Assembly: GCA_019420065.1 (NCBI GenBank)
Contig: JAHZHX010000030.1
Span: 7,800 to 23,682, forward strand
DNA: 15,883 nucleotides
Direction of reading: 5' to 3'
DNA from: Clostridiales bacterium
GTDB taxonomy: Bacteria; Bacillota; Clostridia; Christensenellales; Aristaeellaceae
In this document: piece after piece, positions 7,356 to 14,313 of the stretch
Numbering within the stretch: position 1 is the stretch's first letter
Layout of the letters: every line of letters starts with the position of its first letter
Made by a program: the position numbers and the translations under genes
The notes under the pieces: generated by a model
What the model was told of the DNA's origin: nothing
What the model saw: only the letters and a program-made list of their open reading frames with translations
The model's database searches: none

Positions 7356-7697
7356 TTATTTATTCGTCAGCTCGCAGTAATCAATGGGCAGGGTGAAAAG
7401 CACGCCGTGATTTGCTTTGTGCAGATCGCCCGCCACACCATGAATGATCTCGATGGCCTGCGGCACCTGTACGTCCTGCAGGGCGGCAAAGAGCATCTTG
7501 CCATGCGCCTGCGTGGGGTTCAGAAAGGCGCGCAGTGCGCCGAACATGGGCGGCGGTTCGACAGATACCTCGCTGATGGCATGCAGCATACCTTCACAAT
7601 CGACCACGGTGGCGCCGCGCAGGCCTTTTTCCATCATGGCGGAGAGGATCGTATACACATGCTGCGTGTTGTTGGTAATATAAATGAGCAGTTTCAT
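7356..7697 (-). CDS. PII-like signalling protein, probable antiporter partner
   Basis: A 113-residue protein with the layout of the PII superfamily. Strand 1 is LLIYIT (3-8); a helix leads into KGLRGATVVDCEG (24-36), matching the canonical GxTV region. A T-loop-like insert spans about 38-64, and strand 3 plus the second helix follow (68-90). GVLFTLPID near 98-106 corresponds to the PII GKIFVLPVE strand. PII proteins form trimers that bind nucleotides or other small ligands and often regulate a neighbouring membrane transporter. The uridylylation tyrosine context is absent. ATG 7697 is preceded by GGAG and sits downstream of a good promoter. It is the first gene of the operon with the antiporter. 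I infer, but cannot show, that it controls the antiporter. Confidence 0.7.
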   Translation of the reverse strand: MKLLIYITNNTQHVYTILSAMMEKGLRGATVVDCEGMLHAISEVSVEPPPMFGALRAFLNPTQAHGKMLFAALQDVQVPQAIEIIHGVAGDLHKANHGVLFTLPIDYCELTNK

Positions 7698-7734
7698 ACG
7701 CGTTTCTCCTTGCTTTATTCTGGAATCGAACGAA

Positions 7735-7763
7735 ATTATACGCCTGAAAGCGGATAAAGTAAA
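7735..7763 (-). promoter_or_regulatory. Sigma-A-type promoter for the PII-like/antiporter/cysK operon
   Basis: On the minus strand TTTACT (7763-7758) is followed at 17 bp by a perfect TATAAT (7740-7735). The expected leader before the ATG at 7697 is about 30 nt. It is divergent from, and about 40 bp away from, the HTH operon promoter. Confidence 0.75.
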
Positions 7764-7804
7764 GGGAGAAAGCCGTTTTTCCGGGAAGAAATTTTCATGA
7801 TCGC

Positions 7805-7833
7805 TTGACAAGTTTACTTGGCAGCTATATACT
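7805..7833 (+). promoter_or_regulatory. Sigma-A-type promoter for the membrane protein/HTH operon
   Basis: A perfect TTGACA (7805-7810) and TATACT (7828-7833) have a 17-bp spacer. The first palindromic operator overlaps the end of the -35 and fills most of the spacer; the second lies at about the transcript start. Confidence 0.85.
7809..7821. promoter_or_regulatory. Operator half-pair O1 (CAAGT-TT-ACTTG palindrome)
   Basis: CAAGTTTACTTG is a palindrome with a 2-bp centre at 7814-7815. With the following G it is the exact reverse complement of 7841-7853. It overlaps the -35 and spacer, where a bound protein would block RNA polymerase. The likely ligand is the HTH protein encoded at 8184-8396 (inference). 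Confidence 0.7.
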
Positions 7834-7840
7834 GATAATG

Positions 7841-7854
7841 CCAAGTAAACTTGG
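7841..7854. promoter_or_regulatory. Operator half-pair O2 (CCAAGT-AA-ACTTGG palindrome)
   Basis: CCAAGTAAACTTGG is a 14-bp palindrome centred at 7847-7848, which is 33 bp (about three helical turns) from the centre of O1. It covers the expected transcript start. Two equal sites on the same face of the helix suggest cooperative binding of two dimers. Confidence 0.7.
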
Positions 7855-7875
7855 CAACGAAAGGAAGAAAAAGCA

Positions 7876-8181
7876 ATGACAAAGGAAAAGGTTTTGCGCT
7901 TGGCGCGCGAAGAGGGAAAGGATGAAATGGCCTTGCAGGCGCGTGATCGTTCGATGAAATGGACGTATATCGTTATGGTGCTTTGCGCGGCGGTATTTGC
8001 CGTGCTGCGCGCGCGGCAGGGACTGCCTGTTATGGATCTTTGCGCCACGGTATGCTATTCGGTCAGCGCGGGATTTCTTTACCGCTACGCGAAAATGCGC
8101 GAAAAGAATACCCTTGTATTGGGAGTGGTACAGCTGATGATCGGCATTGCGGCAACCGTGCGGTATTTTGGAGGGCACTGA
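7876..8181 (+). CDS. Small three-helix membrane protein, DUF6442-like
   Basis: A 101-residue protein with a charged N-terminus (MTKEKVLRLAREEGKDEM) and three hydrophobic segments at about 30-46, 52-69 and 78-97. The charged start reading roughly 'KEEILxxSREENKxKDE', followed by membrane helices, recalls DUF6442 proteins of Firmicutes, which often sit beside Cro/CI regulators; this is from memory. The ATG at 7876 follows AAGGAAG by about 8 nt. The HTH gene follows after 2 nt, so the two are co-transcribed and probably translationally linked. The function is unknown; a membrane partner of the regulator is a reasonable guess. Confidence 0.75.
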   Translation: MTKEKVLRLAREEGKDEMALQARDRSMKWTYIVMVLCAAVFAVLRARQGLPVMDLCATVCYSVSAGFLYRYAKMREKNTLVLGVVQLMIGIAATVRYFGGH

Positions 8182-8183
8182 AG

Positions 8184-8396
8184 GTGGAGGAAAAGCTGAC
8201 ACTCAAAAACCGCGTCCGTCAGGCGCGGCAGGAAAAGCACTTGTCGCAGGCGCAGCTGGCCCGGCTGGTGGGCGTATCGCGCAATACCATCAGCGCCATT
8301 GAGACGGGACAATTCAACCCCACGGCCCGACTGGCGCTGATACTCAGCATTGCGCTTGACCATTCGTTTGAGGAACTGTTTTATTTTGAGGATTAA
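8184..8396 (+). CDS. Cro/CI-family (XRE) HTH transcriptional regulator, YozG-like
   Basis: A 70-residue DNA-binding protein consisting of little more than one helix-turn-helix domain. It reads LSQAQLARLVGVSR (20-33), then NTISAIETGQFNP (34-46), and ends FEELFYFED, as in the short YozG-like regulators of Firmicutes. The start is GTG at 8184, with GGAGGG about 8 nt upstream and the stop of the membrane protein gene 2 nt before; no in-frame ATG fits. It probably acts as a dimer on the palindromes at 7809-7854, repressing its own operon. The wiring is inferred from position, while the domain call is firm. Confidence 0.9.
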   Translation: MEEKLTLKNRVRQARQEKHLSQAQLARLVGVSRNTISAIETGQFNPTARLALILSIALDHSFEELFYFED

Positions 8397-8402
8397 AAAG
8401 AA

Positions 8403-8431
8403 CCCCGTGAAAGGACTTTACTTTCACGGGG
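8403..8431. terminator. Perfect 11-bp hairpin after the HTH gene
   Basis: CCCCGTGAAAG (8403-8413) pairs perfectly with CTTTCACGGGG (8421-8431) around a 7-nt loop, 6 nt after the HTH stop. On the plus strand no T-run follows. On the minus strand the stem is followed by TTCTTTTT, so it is a better terminator for leftward than for rightward transcription. It still probably marks the 3' end of the HTH operon transcript. Confidence 0.65.
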
Positions 8432-8537
8432 CGGACCAGGACTGCACATGCGGGAAACAAACGGAAAAGCTGCTTGTGACCGGCAGTCCTGCGGTCGCTT
8501 GGCGCGGGGGCGATGCAGGACGTGCAAATCCGCCCCG
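8427..8537. other. Gene-free region with nested inverted repeats; possible structured RNA
   Basis: Between the HTH gene and plsX there are about 320 bp without a convincing gene. CGGGGCGGA (8427-8435) pairs perfectly with TCCGCCCCG (8529-8537). Just inside it, CAGGACTGC (8437-8445) pairs perfectly with GCAGTCCTG (8483-8491). GTCCTGC (8486-8492) could instead pair with GCAGGAC (8515-8521), giving alternative folds. The outer helix shares bases with the hairpin at 8403-8431, so these two also exclude each other. No known RNA family is recognised. No clear promoter is seen for it on either strand, although it could be transcribed as the HTH operon's 3' end. Confidence 0.35.
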
Positions 8538-8619
8538 CTTCGCCTGCTCCGCCTGACAGCCTGCTTCTTTTCTGCTGTCGGTCTTAATATATCCTGCCGG
8601 GCGCGGGTTTATGCGCCAT

Positions 8620-8662
8620 ATTTTTGACATGTCCTGCCGCGGGCGCAAACCTTGTCAAAAAT
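8620..8662. repeat. 10-bp inverted repeat around the plsX -35
   Basis: ATTTTTGACA (8620-8629) and TGTCAAAAAT (8653-8662) are exact reverse complements with 23 bp between them. The right arm covers the -35 element of the plsX promoter, so it could be an operator. It does not resemble the FapR site known from other Firmicutes. Confidence 0.5.
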
Positions 8663-8680
8663 GAAGAAACATGGTATAAT
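8652..8680 (+). promoter_or_regulatory. Promoter for the plsX-acpP-rnc-smc-ftsY operon
   Basis: TTGTCA (8652-8657), a 17-bp spacer and a perfect TATAAT (8675-8680) preceded by TGG form an extended -10 promoter. The leader to the TTG at 8715 is about 28 nt. Confidence 0.85.
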
Positions 8681-8714
8681 TCTTAAGATATTGCCAGCAA
8701 GGGGGAGAAAGGCG

Positions 8715-9722
8715 TTGACGCATATTTATCTGGACGCCATGGGCGGCGATCATGCGCCGGGATGCACGGTGGAAGGAGCCATTGAGGCGCTGCGCGCGGA
8801 TCGGCAGCTGAAAATCACGCTGGCGGGGGACGCTGCGCGGCTGACGGAACTGCTTCGCGATTGCGGCGATGTGCGCGAACGCATTACGGTGGAGCATACC
8901 TCCCAGGTGATTACCAATCACGAAGCGCCCGTGCTGGCGGTGCGCGCCAAGAAGGATTCCGCGATTGTGCGCGGCATGCTGGCGGTGCGCGAAGGACGGG
9001 CGGACGGCTTTGTGTCCGCCGGCTCGACCGGCGCGGTGATGGCGGGCGGCATGTTCCGCCTGGGCCGGATCGAGGGGATCGAGCGCCCGGCGCTTGCGCC
9101 GCTGATGCCCAATGGACGGGACTTTTTTCTGCTCATCGACTGCGGCGCGAATGTGGACTGCAAGCCGGAATACCTGGCGCAGTTTGCCATCATGGGCGAT
9201 GCGTACATGCGCTGCGTGCGCGGTCTGAAGACGCCGCGCGTGGGGCTTTTGAACATCGGCGCGGAGAGCGAAAAGGGCAATGCGCTGACCAAGGCTGCCT
9301 ATCCGCTGCTGGAGCAGCTGCCCCTGTGCTTTGTGGGCAATGTGGAGGGGCGCGACGTGACGGCCGACGTGGCGGACGTGATCGTGGCGGACGGCTTCTG
9401 CGGCAACCTGGTGCTCAAATTTATGGAAGGCGTTGCCGGTACCATGCTGGGCATCATTAAGGAGGAAATGATGGGCGATCTGCGCGGCAAAATAGGCGCG
9501 CTGATTGCCAAGCCTGCCTTCCGCCGGGTGAAAAAGCGTCTGGATTATACCGAGGTGGGCGGCGCGCCGCTGCTGGGCGTGCGGGGAGCGGTGGTCAAGG
9601 CGCACGGCTCCTCCAACGGGCATGCGATCGCCTGCGCCATTCGTCAGGCGGTGGAAATGCACCGCCAGGATGTGAACGGCGCGATCGAGAAGGGGTTGGC
9701 TGAAACGCTGAAAGGCGAATAA
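8715..9722 (+). CDS. plsX: Phosphate acyltransferase PlsX
   Basis: A 335-residue soluble enzyme that converts acyl-ACP and phosphate to acyl phosphate, the first step of phosphatidic acid synthesis with PlsY. The N-terminal YLDAMGGDHAP is diagnostic. SAGSTGAVMAGG (from about Ser101), the DCGANVDCKPE segment and the NIGAESEKGN motif also match the family. The start is TTG at 8715 with GGGGGAG about 8 nt upstream; a longer frame would start inside the promoter. It begins the operon and is followed after 45 nt by acpP, whose product is its substrate carrier. The usual fabD and fabG between plsX and acpP are absent here. Confidence 0.96.
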   Translation: MTHIYLDAMGGDHAPGCTVEGAIEALRADRQLKITLAGDAARLTELLRDCGDVRERITVEHTSQVITNHEAPVLAVRAKKDSAIVRGMLAVREGRADGFVSAGSTGAVMAGGMFRLGRIEGIERPALAPLMPNGRDFFLLIDCGANVDCKPEYLAQFAIMGDAYMRCVRGLKTPRVGLLNIGAESEKGNALTKAAYPLLEQLPLCFVGNVEGRDVTADVADVIVADGFCGNLVLKFMEGVAGTMLGIIKEEMMGDLRGKIGALIAKPAFRRVKKRLDYTEVGGAPLLGVRGAVVKAHGSSNGHAIACAIRQAVEMHRQDVNGAIEKGLAETLKGE

Positions 9723-9767
9723 AGCATAGATTTCAAGGATAGTATGGATACAAAAGGAGGCATTGCA

Positions 9768-9995
9768 ATGACTTTTGAAAAGGTGAAGGAGATCATTTCC
9801 ACCCAGCTGAAGGTGGCGGCGGAAAAGATTACGCCCGCTTCCCGCCTGGTGGAGGATCTGGGCGCGGACAGCGCCAACGTGATGGTGCTCATCATGGAGC
9901 TGGAAGACCAGTTTGGCATCATGGTGGACGATGATGCGATCATGACGCTGAAAACCGTGGAAGACGTAGTAAAGTATATCGATTCCAAAGCCTGA
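9768..9995 (+). CDS. acpP: Acyl carrier protein
   Basis: A 75-residue acidic four-helix protein carrying fatty acyl chains on a 4'-phosphopantetheine arm. The attachment serine is Ser35 in LGADSANVM. The motif differs from the usual DSLD: Leu-Asp after the serine are replaced by Ala-Asn, and Glu in the next turn by Met. Helix 3 and the VEDVVKYID end are typical. ATG 9768 has AGGAGG 7 nt upstream; an in-frame ATG at 9744 without such a site is rejected. Placed between plsX and rnc, it probably serves phospholipid synthesis, though a specialised second ACP is possible because the motif is unusual. Confidence 0.9.
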   Translation: MTFEKVKEIISTQLKVAAEKITPASRLVEDLGADSANVMVLIMELEDQFGIMVDDDAIMTLKTVEDVVKYIDSKA

Positions 9996-10008
9996 GACAA
10001 CCACGGGT

Positions 10009-10044
10009 AGAAAACAGGCTGCCAGTGCGTGCAGCCCGTTTTCT
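10009..10044 (+). terminator. Strong imperfect hairpin between acpP and rnc (attenuator or processing site)
   Basis: AGAAAAC-A-GGCTGC (10009-10022) pairs with GCAGCC-C-GTTTTCT (10031-10044) over 13 bp with one A-C mismatch and an 8-nt loop. It ends about 10 nt before the rnc Shine-Dalgarno. No T-run follows, so complete termination is doubtful. Partial termination, mRNA protection of acpP, or cleavage by RNase III itself are alternatives. Confidence 0.5.
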
Positions 10045-10070
10045 GCGCGCGGATAAGGAGTAAATTATCC

Positions 10071-10742
10071 GTGAATTTACAAAAATTGGAAACCTCGTTA
10101 GGATATCATTTCCGCGACGACAGCCTTTTGCGTCTGGCTCTGACGCATCCTTCCTGCGGACCGGAGAACAACCAGCGGTTGGAGTTCCTGGGCGACGCGG
10201 TGCTGCAGCTGGCCATGGGGGACATGGTGTTTTCTGCGCATCCCGATTTGGAGGAGGGCGATATGACCTTCCTGCGCGCCAGCATGGTACGGGAAGAAAC
10301 GCTGTGCGCTGTGGCGCAAAAGCTGGAGCTGGGCAAGTATCTGCGCATGGATCATGGCTGCGATATGACGGGCGGGCGGCGCCGTCCGGCGGTGCTGGCT
10401 GACGCCATGGAGGCGGTGCTGGCCGCGGTGTATCTGGACGCGGGATTTGAAACGGCTCTGAAGCTGGTACGCGCGCTTTGGCCGCGCGAGCAGGAAGCGC
10501 CCGTTCCCGTGACGGACAACAAGACCCGTTTGCAGGAGCTTTTGCAGGCGCGCGCGCTGCCGCTGCCCGAATACCGCACGGTGGCGGAGAGCGGCCCGGC
10601 GCATCTGCGCGAGTTTACCGTGGCGGTCTATATTGAGGGCCGGGAGGCGGGCCGCGGCGTGGGTAACAGCAAAAAACGCGCGGCGCAGGCTGCCGCGGGC
10701 GCGGCGCTGGAGTGCCTTCAAGGGGCGGAGGTACGCGCATGA
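10071..10742 (+). CDS. rnc: Ribonuclease III
   Basis: A 223-residue double-strand-specific endoribonuclease that processes rRNA precursors and structured mRNAs. The signature NQRLEFLGD is at 34-42, with catalytic Glu38, Asp42, Asp111 and Glu114 in place. A double-stranded RNA-binding domain follows at about 150-218 (TRLQELLQA, then GVGNSKKRAAQAAA). The start is GTG at 10071, with AAGGAG 10 nt upstream; a longer frame would run through the hairpin. Its TGA overlaps the smc ATG (ATGA), so the two are translationally coupled, an arrangement common in Firmicutes. Confidence 0.97.
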   Translation: MNLQKLETSLGYHFRDDSLLRLALTHPSCGPENNQRLEFLGDAVLQLAMGDMVFSAHPDLEEGDMTFLRASMVREETLCAVAQKLELGKYLRMDHGCDMTGGRRRPAVLADAMEAVLAAVYLDAGFETALKLVRALWPREQEAPVPVTDNKTRLQELLQARALPLPEYRTVAESGPAHLREFTVAVYIEGREAGRGVGNSKKRAAQAAAGAALECLQGAEVRA

Positions 10743-13700
10743 GGCTGAAAAAGCTGGAGATTTATGGCTTCAAATCTTTTGCACAGCGTACCGAAGTGGT
10801 CTTCAACGGCGGTATTACCGGCATTGTCGGCCCCAACGGTTCGGGCAAAAGCAATATCGGCGATGCGGTCAAGTGGGTGCTGGGAGAGCAGAATCCCCGC
10901 GAGCTGCGCGGCGGCAGTATGCAGGACGTGATTTTCAACGGCACGGAAAAGCGCAAGAAGCTGGCCTATGCCGAGGTGACGCTGGTTTTTGAAAACGAGG
11001 ACGGCGCGCTGAAAACCAATTTCAGCGAGGTGGCCGTGACCCGCCGTCTGTACCGCAGCGGTGAAAGTGAATATTATTTAAATAAAGCGGCCTGCCGGCT
11101 CAAGGATATCAAAGAGCTTTTTTATGATACCGGCATCGGCAAGGATGGTTATTCCAATATCGGTCAGGGCCGTATCGACGATATCCTTTCCAATAACAGT
11201 GAGGATCGCCGAGAGGTGTTTGAGGAGGCGGCGGGCATCAGCACCTTCCGCGTGCGCAAGGAAGAGGCGGAACGCAAGCTGAGCCGCACGCTGGATAATC
11301 TGGACCGTGTCAACGATCTGCTGGAGGAGCTGGGCGGCCGTATCGAGCCGCTGCATGAGCAGGCGCAGTCGGCGCTGAAATATCAGGAGCTGGCGGCGCG
11401 GCTGAAAACGCTGGAAATGAATATTTTCCTGCTCAAGCAGGACAAGCTGACGGCGCGCATGCGGGAACTGAATGAAACCATTGAGGCGCTGCGCGACGCG
11501 CTTTTGCGGCACGAGGCGGCGCTGCATGAAAACAGTCAGGAACGGGAGAAAATCGACGAGGCCGTGCGGCTGCTGGACGAGGAGATTGCCGGTCTGCGCG
11601 CGCAGAGCAGGGAAGGCAGCGAGCAGCTGCATCAGCTGGAATCGGCGCGGGACCGTATGCAGCAGCGGGAGGAAACGCTGCGTCATGACGCGCTTCGGCT
11701 GCGGCAGGAATCGCAGGCGCGGCAGGCACGGCTGGAAGAGCTGGAGCGCTTGACGGCCCAAAACGACGGCGACGACGAGGCGGCCTCGGCCGCGCTGCGG
11801 CAAGCGAAAGCGGCGCTGGAGCAGCTGACGCGCGAGGCAGACGCGGCAGCGGAGCATGCCGCCGCCGCCGAGCAGAGCTTGGACAGCCACAAAACAGAGA
11901 TTCTGACCGCGGTGAACCGCTTGAGCGATGTGCGCAATACGCAGACGCAAAAGCAGGCCATGTGCGAACAGATGGAAAAATATCTTGTTCAGCTGCGCGA
12001 GAGCGAGGGCGAGCTGAACGCGCAGGGCGAGACGCTGCAAACGCAGTATGACGCGGCGCTGACCCGGCAAAAGGCGGCGCAGCAGGAGCTGGACGACGCT
12101 TCTGCCGAGGCGCAGCGGCTGGAGGCCAATGTCCGTGCCCTGGAAGGCGAAAGCCGGGAAAAAAACAGCGGGATCCAGCAGCTGGGGATGGAGATGCAGT
12201 CTGCCCGCAGCCGTTTGCGTGTGCTCAGCGAGATGGCGCGCGACATGGAGGGCTATGCCAACGCCGTGCGCCGCGCACTGCAATACGCGCAAAACGATCC
12301 CAACGTCTGCGGCGTGGTGGCACAGCTGATGCAGGTGCCGCGCGAGCTGGAGGCCGCCATGGACGCTGTGTTGGGCGGCAGTCTGCAAAATATCGTCACG
12401 ACCGATGATGTAACGGCCAAGCGCCTGATTGAATATCTCAAACGCAGCGAAGCCGGGCGCGCCACCTTTTTGCCGCTGACAACGGTACGCGCTTATTCGC
12501 TGAGCGGCGAGGAGCGCCGCGTGCTGTCCATGCCGGGATGCCTGGGCGTGGCCAGCGAGCTGATTGCCTACGACCAGCGCTACCGTCCGGTGATGGAAAA
12601 TCTGCTGGGGCGCACGGTGGTGGCCGAGAGCCTGGACGCGGCGCTGCCTATCATGCGCGCGGGGCGCTATGCTTTCCGTCTGGTCACGCTGGACGGGCAG
12701 GTCATGCATGCGGGCGGCTCGATGACGGGCGGCTCCATGCGCGGCAAGACGAGCAATTTTCTTTCGCGCGAGCGCGAGATCAAAGAGCTGACCGCGCGTA
12801 TCCGTCAGGATGAGCAGGCGCTGCAAATGCTGCGCAAACAGGCCGAGGAGCTTCAGACACGCCTGAACGAGGCCAAGCGCCTGCGCGGCGAGGGCATGGA
12901 GGCCATGCACCAGCAGGAGATTGCCGTGGCGCGCGAGCAGGAGCATGTGTTCAACGCTTCCTCCGAATTGCAGGCGCATGAACAGCGGCTGCAAAAGACC
13001 CGCGCGGCCATTGTGCAGCTGACGGGGAGCATTGCCGAGATCCGGGCCGATTTGGTCGCCTTGACACAGGGGACGCAGGATGCGGCGGTGGACCGGGAAG
13101 CGCTGGAAAGGAGAACGGAGGAACTGCAAAGCGCCATGCGCGCCGCGCGCGAAAAAGCGGACAGCCTGCGCGAACGCGTGACGCAGGAAAAGCTGCGCTA
13201 TGCGGAGCTGGAGCATGGCATTGAAACGCTGCGCCGTGACAAGGCACGCTGGGGCGAGGAAAGGGAGAGCATCCTGCGCGCCCTGGCAGAGCTGGAGCAA
13301 AAGGCGGGACAGCAGCAGGCGGAGGCGGACAGCGCCGGGGCGCAGTTCATTCAGCTGAATGAGGGCGCGCGGGAGAAGGCTGCGCGCGTGCGTGCGCTTG
13401 ACGCGCAGACTGATGAAACGGAGCAAAAGCGCCAGCGGCAGCTGGAGCGTCAGCGTATACTGGCGCAGGAGAATGAAAGCATTCATGAACAGCACACCCG
13501 AGACGGGGATCAGCTGCATCGCAGCGAGCTGCTGTTCAGCCGTGCCGAGGGAGAATTGAATACCCTTGCCGAGCATATGTGGAATACCTATGAGGCCACG
13601 CTGGCGGCGGCGGAGGAATTCCGGCTGCCGGAAGGGGAGTTTTCCCTGACGGGAGGCGAGCGTGAGGCGGGAACGCTGCGGCGGGAGATCCGTGAGCTGG

Positions 13701-14299
13701 GCCCCATCAACGCTCACGCGGTGGAGGAATATGCGCAGACCAAGGAACGCTTTGACGAAATGAGCCGCCAGAAAGAGGACATGACCAAAGCGGAGAGCGA
13801 TCTGCGCGGGTTGATTAAGCGGCTTTTGTCGCAGATGGAAAAGCAGTTTGTGCAGGAATTCGACAAGCTGAACGAGAACTTCAAAGAAACCTTTGTGCGG
13901 CTGTTCGGCGGCGGGCAGGCGGAGCTGAAGCTGACCGATCCCGGTGATCCGCTCGGCTGCGGCATTGAGGTGGAGGCGCAGCCGCCGGGCAAAAAACTGC
14001 AGCTTTTGTCCCTGCTTTCGGGCGGCGAGCGGGCGCTGACGGCCATTGCCATCCTGTTTGCCATGCTGAAGGTCAAGCCTACGCCATTCTGCATTCTGGA
14101 TGAGATCGAGGCGGCGCTGGACGAGGCCAACATTGGTTATTTTGCCGATTATCTGGTGGAATTTGCCAAGACGACGCAGTTTGTGGTCGTGACGCATCGC
14201 AAGGGCACAATGGAACGGTGCGACGCGCTTTACGGCGTGGCGATGGAAGAAAAGGGCGTTTCCAGTATGGTGAGCGTGAATCTGGAGAATTATCAATAA
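10739..14299 (+). CDS. smc: Chromosome partition protein Smc
   Basis: A 1186-residue ATPase of the SMC-ScpAB condensin complex, which organises and segregates the chromosome; this is the normal bacterial length. The Walker A motif GPNGSGKSN is at 31-39 (Lys37). A long Gln/Glu/Arg-rich coiled coil runs to about 515. The hinge spans about 518-670 and includes GGSMTGGS near its end. The second coiled coil leads back to the C-terminal head, with signature LSGGE (1093-1097) and Walker B ILDEIEAALDE (Asp1121, Glu1122). No ribosome binding site is needed beyond GGGGCGGAGG before the ATG that overlaps the rnc stop. The gene is intact, with no frameshift. Confidence 0.98.
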   Translation: MRLKKLEIYGFKSFAQRTEVVFNGGITGIVGPNGSGKSNIGDAVKWVLGEQNPRELRGGSMQDVIFNGTEKRKKLAYAEVTLVFENEDGALKTNFSEVAVTRRLYRSGESEYYLNKAACRLKDIKELFYDTGIGKDGYSNIGQGRIDDILSNNSEDRREVFEEAAGISTFRVRKEEAERKLSRTLDNLDRVNDLLEELGGRIEPLHEQAQSALKYQELAARLKTLEMNIFLLKQDKLTARMRELNETIEALRDALLRHEAALHENSQEREKIDEAVRLLDEEIAGLRAQSREGSEQLHQLESARDRMQQREETLRHDALRLRQESQARQARLEELERLTAQNDGDDEAASAALRQAKAALEQLTREADAAAEHAAAAEQSLDSHKTEILTAVNRLSDVRNTQTQKQAMCEQMEKYLVQLRESEGELNAQGETLQTQYDAALTRQKAAQQELDDASAEAQRLEANVRALEGESREKNSGIQQLGMEMQSARSRLRVLSEMARDMEGYANAVRRALQYAQNDPNVCGVVAQLMQVPRELEAAMDAVLGGSLQNIVTTDDVTAKRLIEYLKRSEAGRATFLPLTTVRAYSLSGEERRVLSMPGCLGVASELIAYDQRYRPVMENLLGRTVVAESLDAALPIMRAGRYAFRLVTLDGQVMHAGGSMTGGSMRGKTSNFLSREREIKELTARIRQDEQALQMLRKQAEELQTRLNEAKRLRGEGMEAMHQQEIAVAREQEHVFNASSELQAHEQRLQKTRAAIVQLTGSIAEIRADLVALTQGTQDAAVDREALERRTEELQSAMRAAREKADSLRERVTQEKLRYAELEHGIETLRRDKARWGEERESILRALAELEQKAGQQQAEADSAGAQFIQLNEGAREKAARVRALDAQTDETEQKRQRQLERQRILAQENESIHEQHTRDGDQLHRSELLFSRAEGELNTLAEHMWNTYEATLAAAEEFRLPEGEFSLTGGEREAGTLRREIRELGPINAHAVEEYAQTKERFDEMSRQKEDMTKAESDLRGLIKRLLSQMEKQFVQEFDKLNENFKETFVRLFGGGQAELKLTDPGDPLGCGIEVEAQPPGKKLQLLSLLSGGERALTAIAILFAMLKVKPTPFCILDEIEAALDEANIGYFADYLVEFAKTTQFVVVTHRKGTMERCDALYGVAMEEKGVSSMVSVNLENYQ

Positions 14300-14313
14300 A
14301 AGGAGGCGCAGAC

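Noticed and set aside
7698..8048. N-terminal extension of the PII-like frame to 8048
   Set aside because: It would run through two divergent promoters, the operator pair and the membrane protein gene. ATG 7697 has a ribosome binding site and starts the PII fold.
8424..8648. A 74-codon minus-strand frame between the HTH gene and plsX
   Set aside because: It has no good ribosome binding site or promoter and a composition of GC-rich noncoding DNA, and it crosses the inverted repeats.
8655..10004. A 449-codon minus-strand open frame opposite plsX and acpP
   Set aside because: It is His/Arg/Ala-rich with no recognisable motif, and both genes beneath it are certain.
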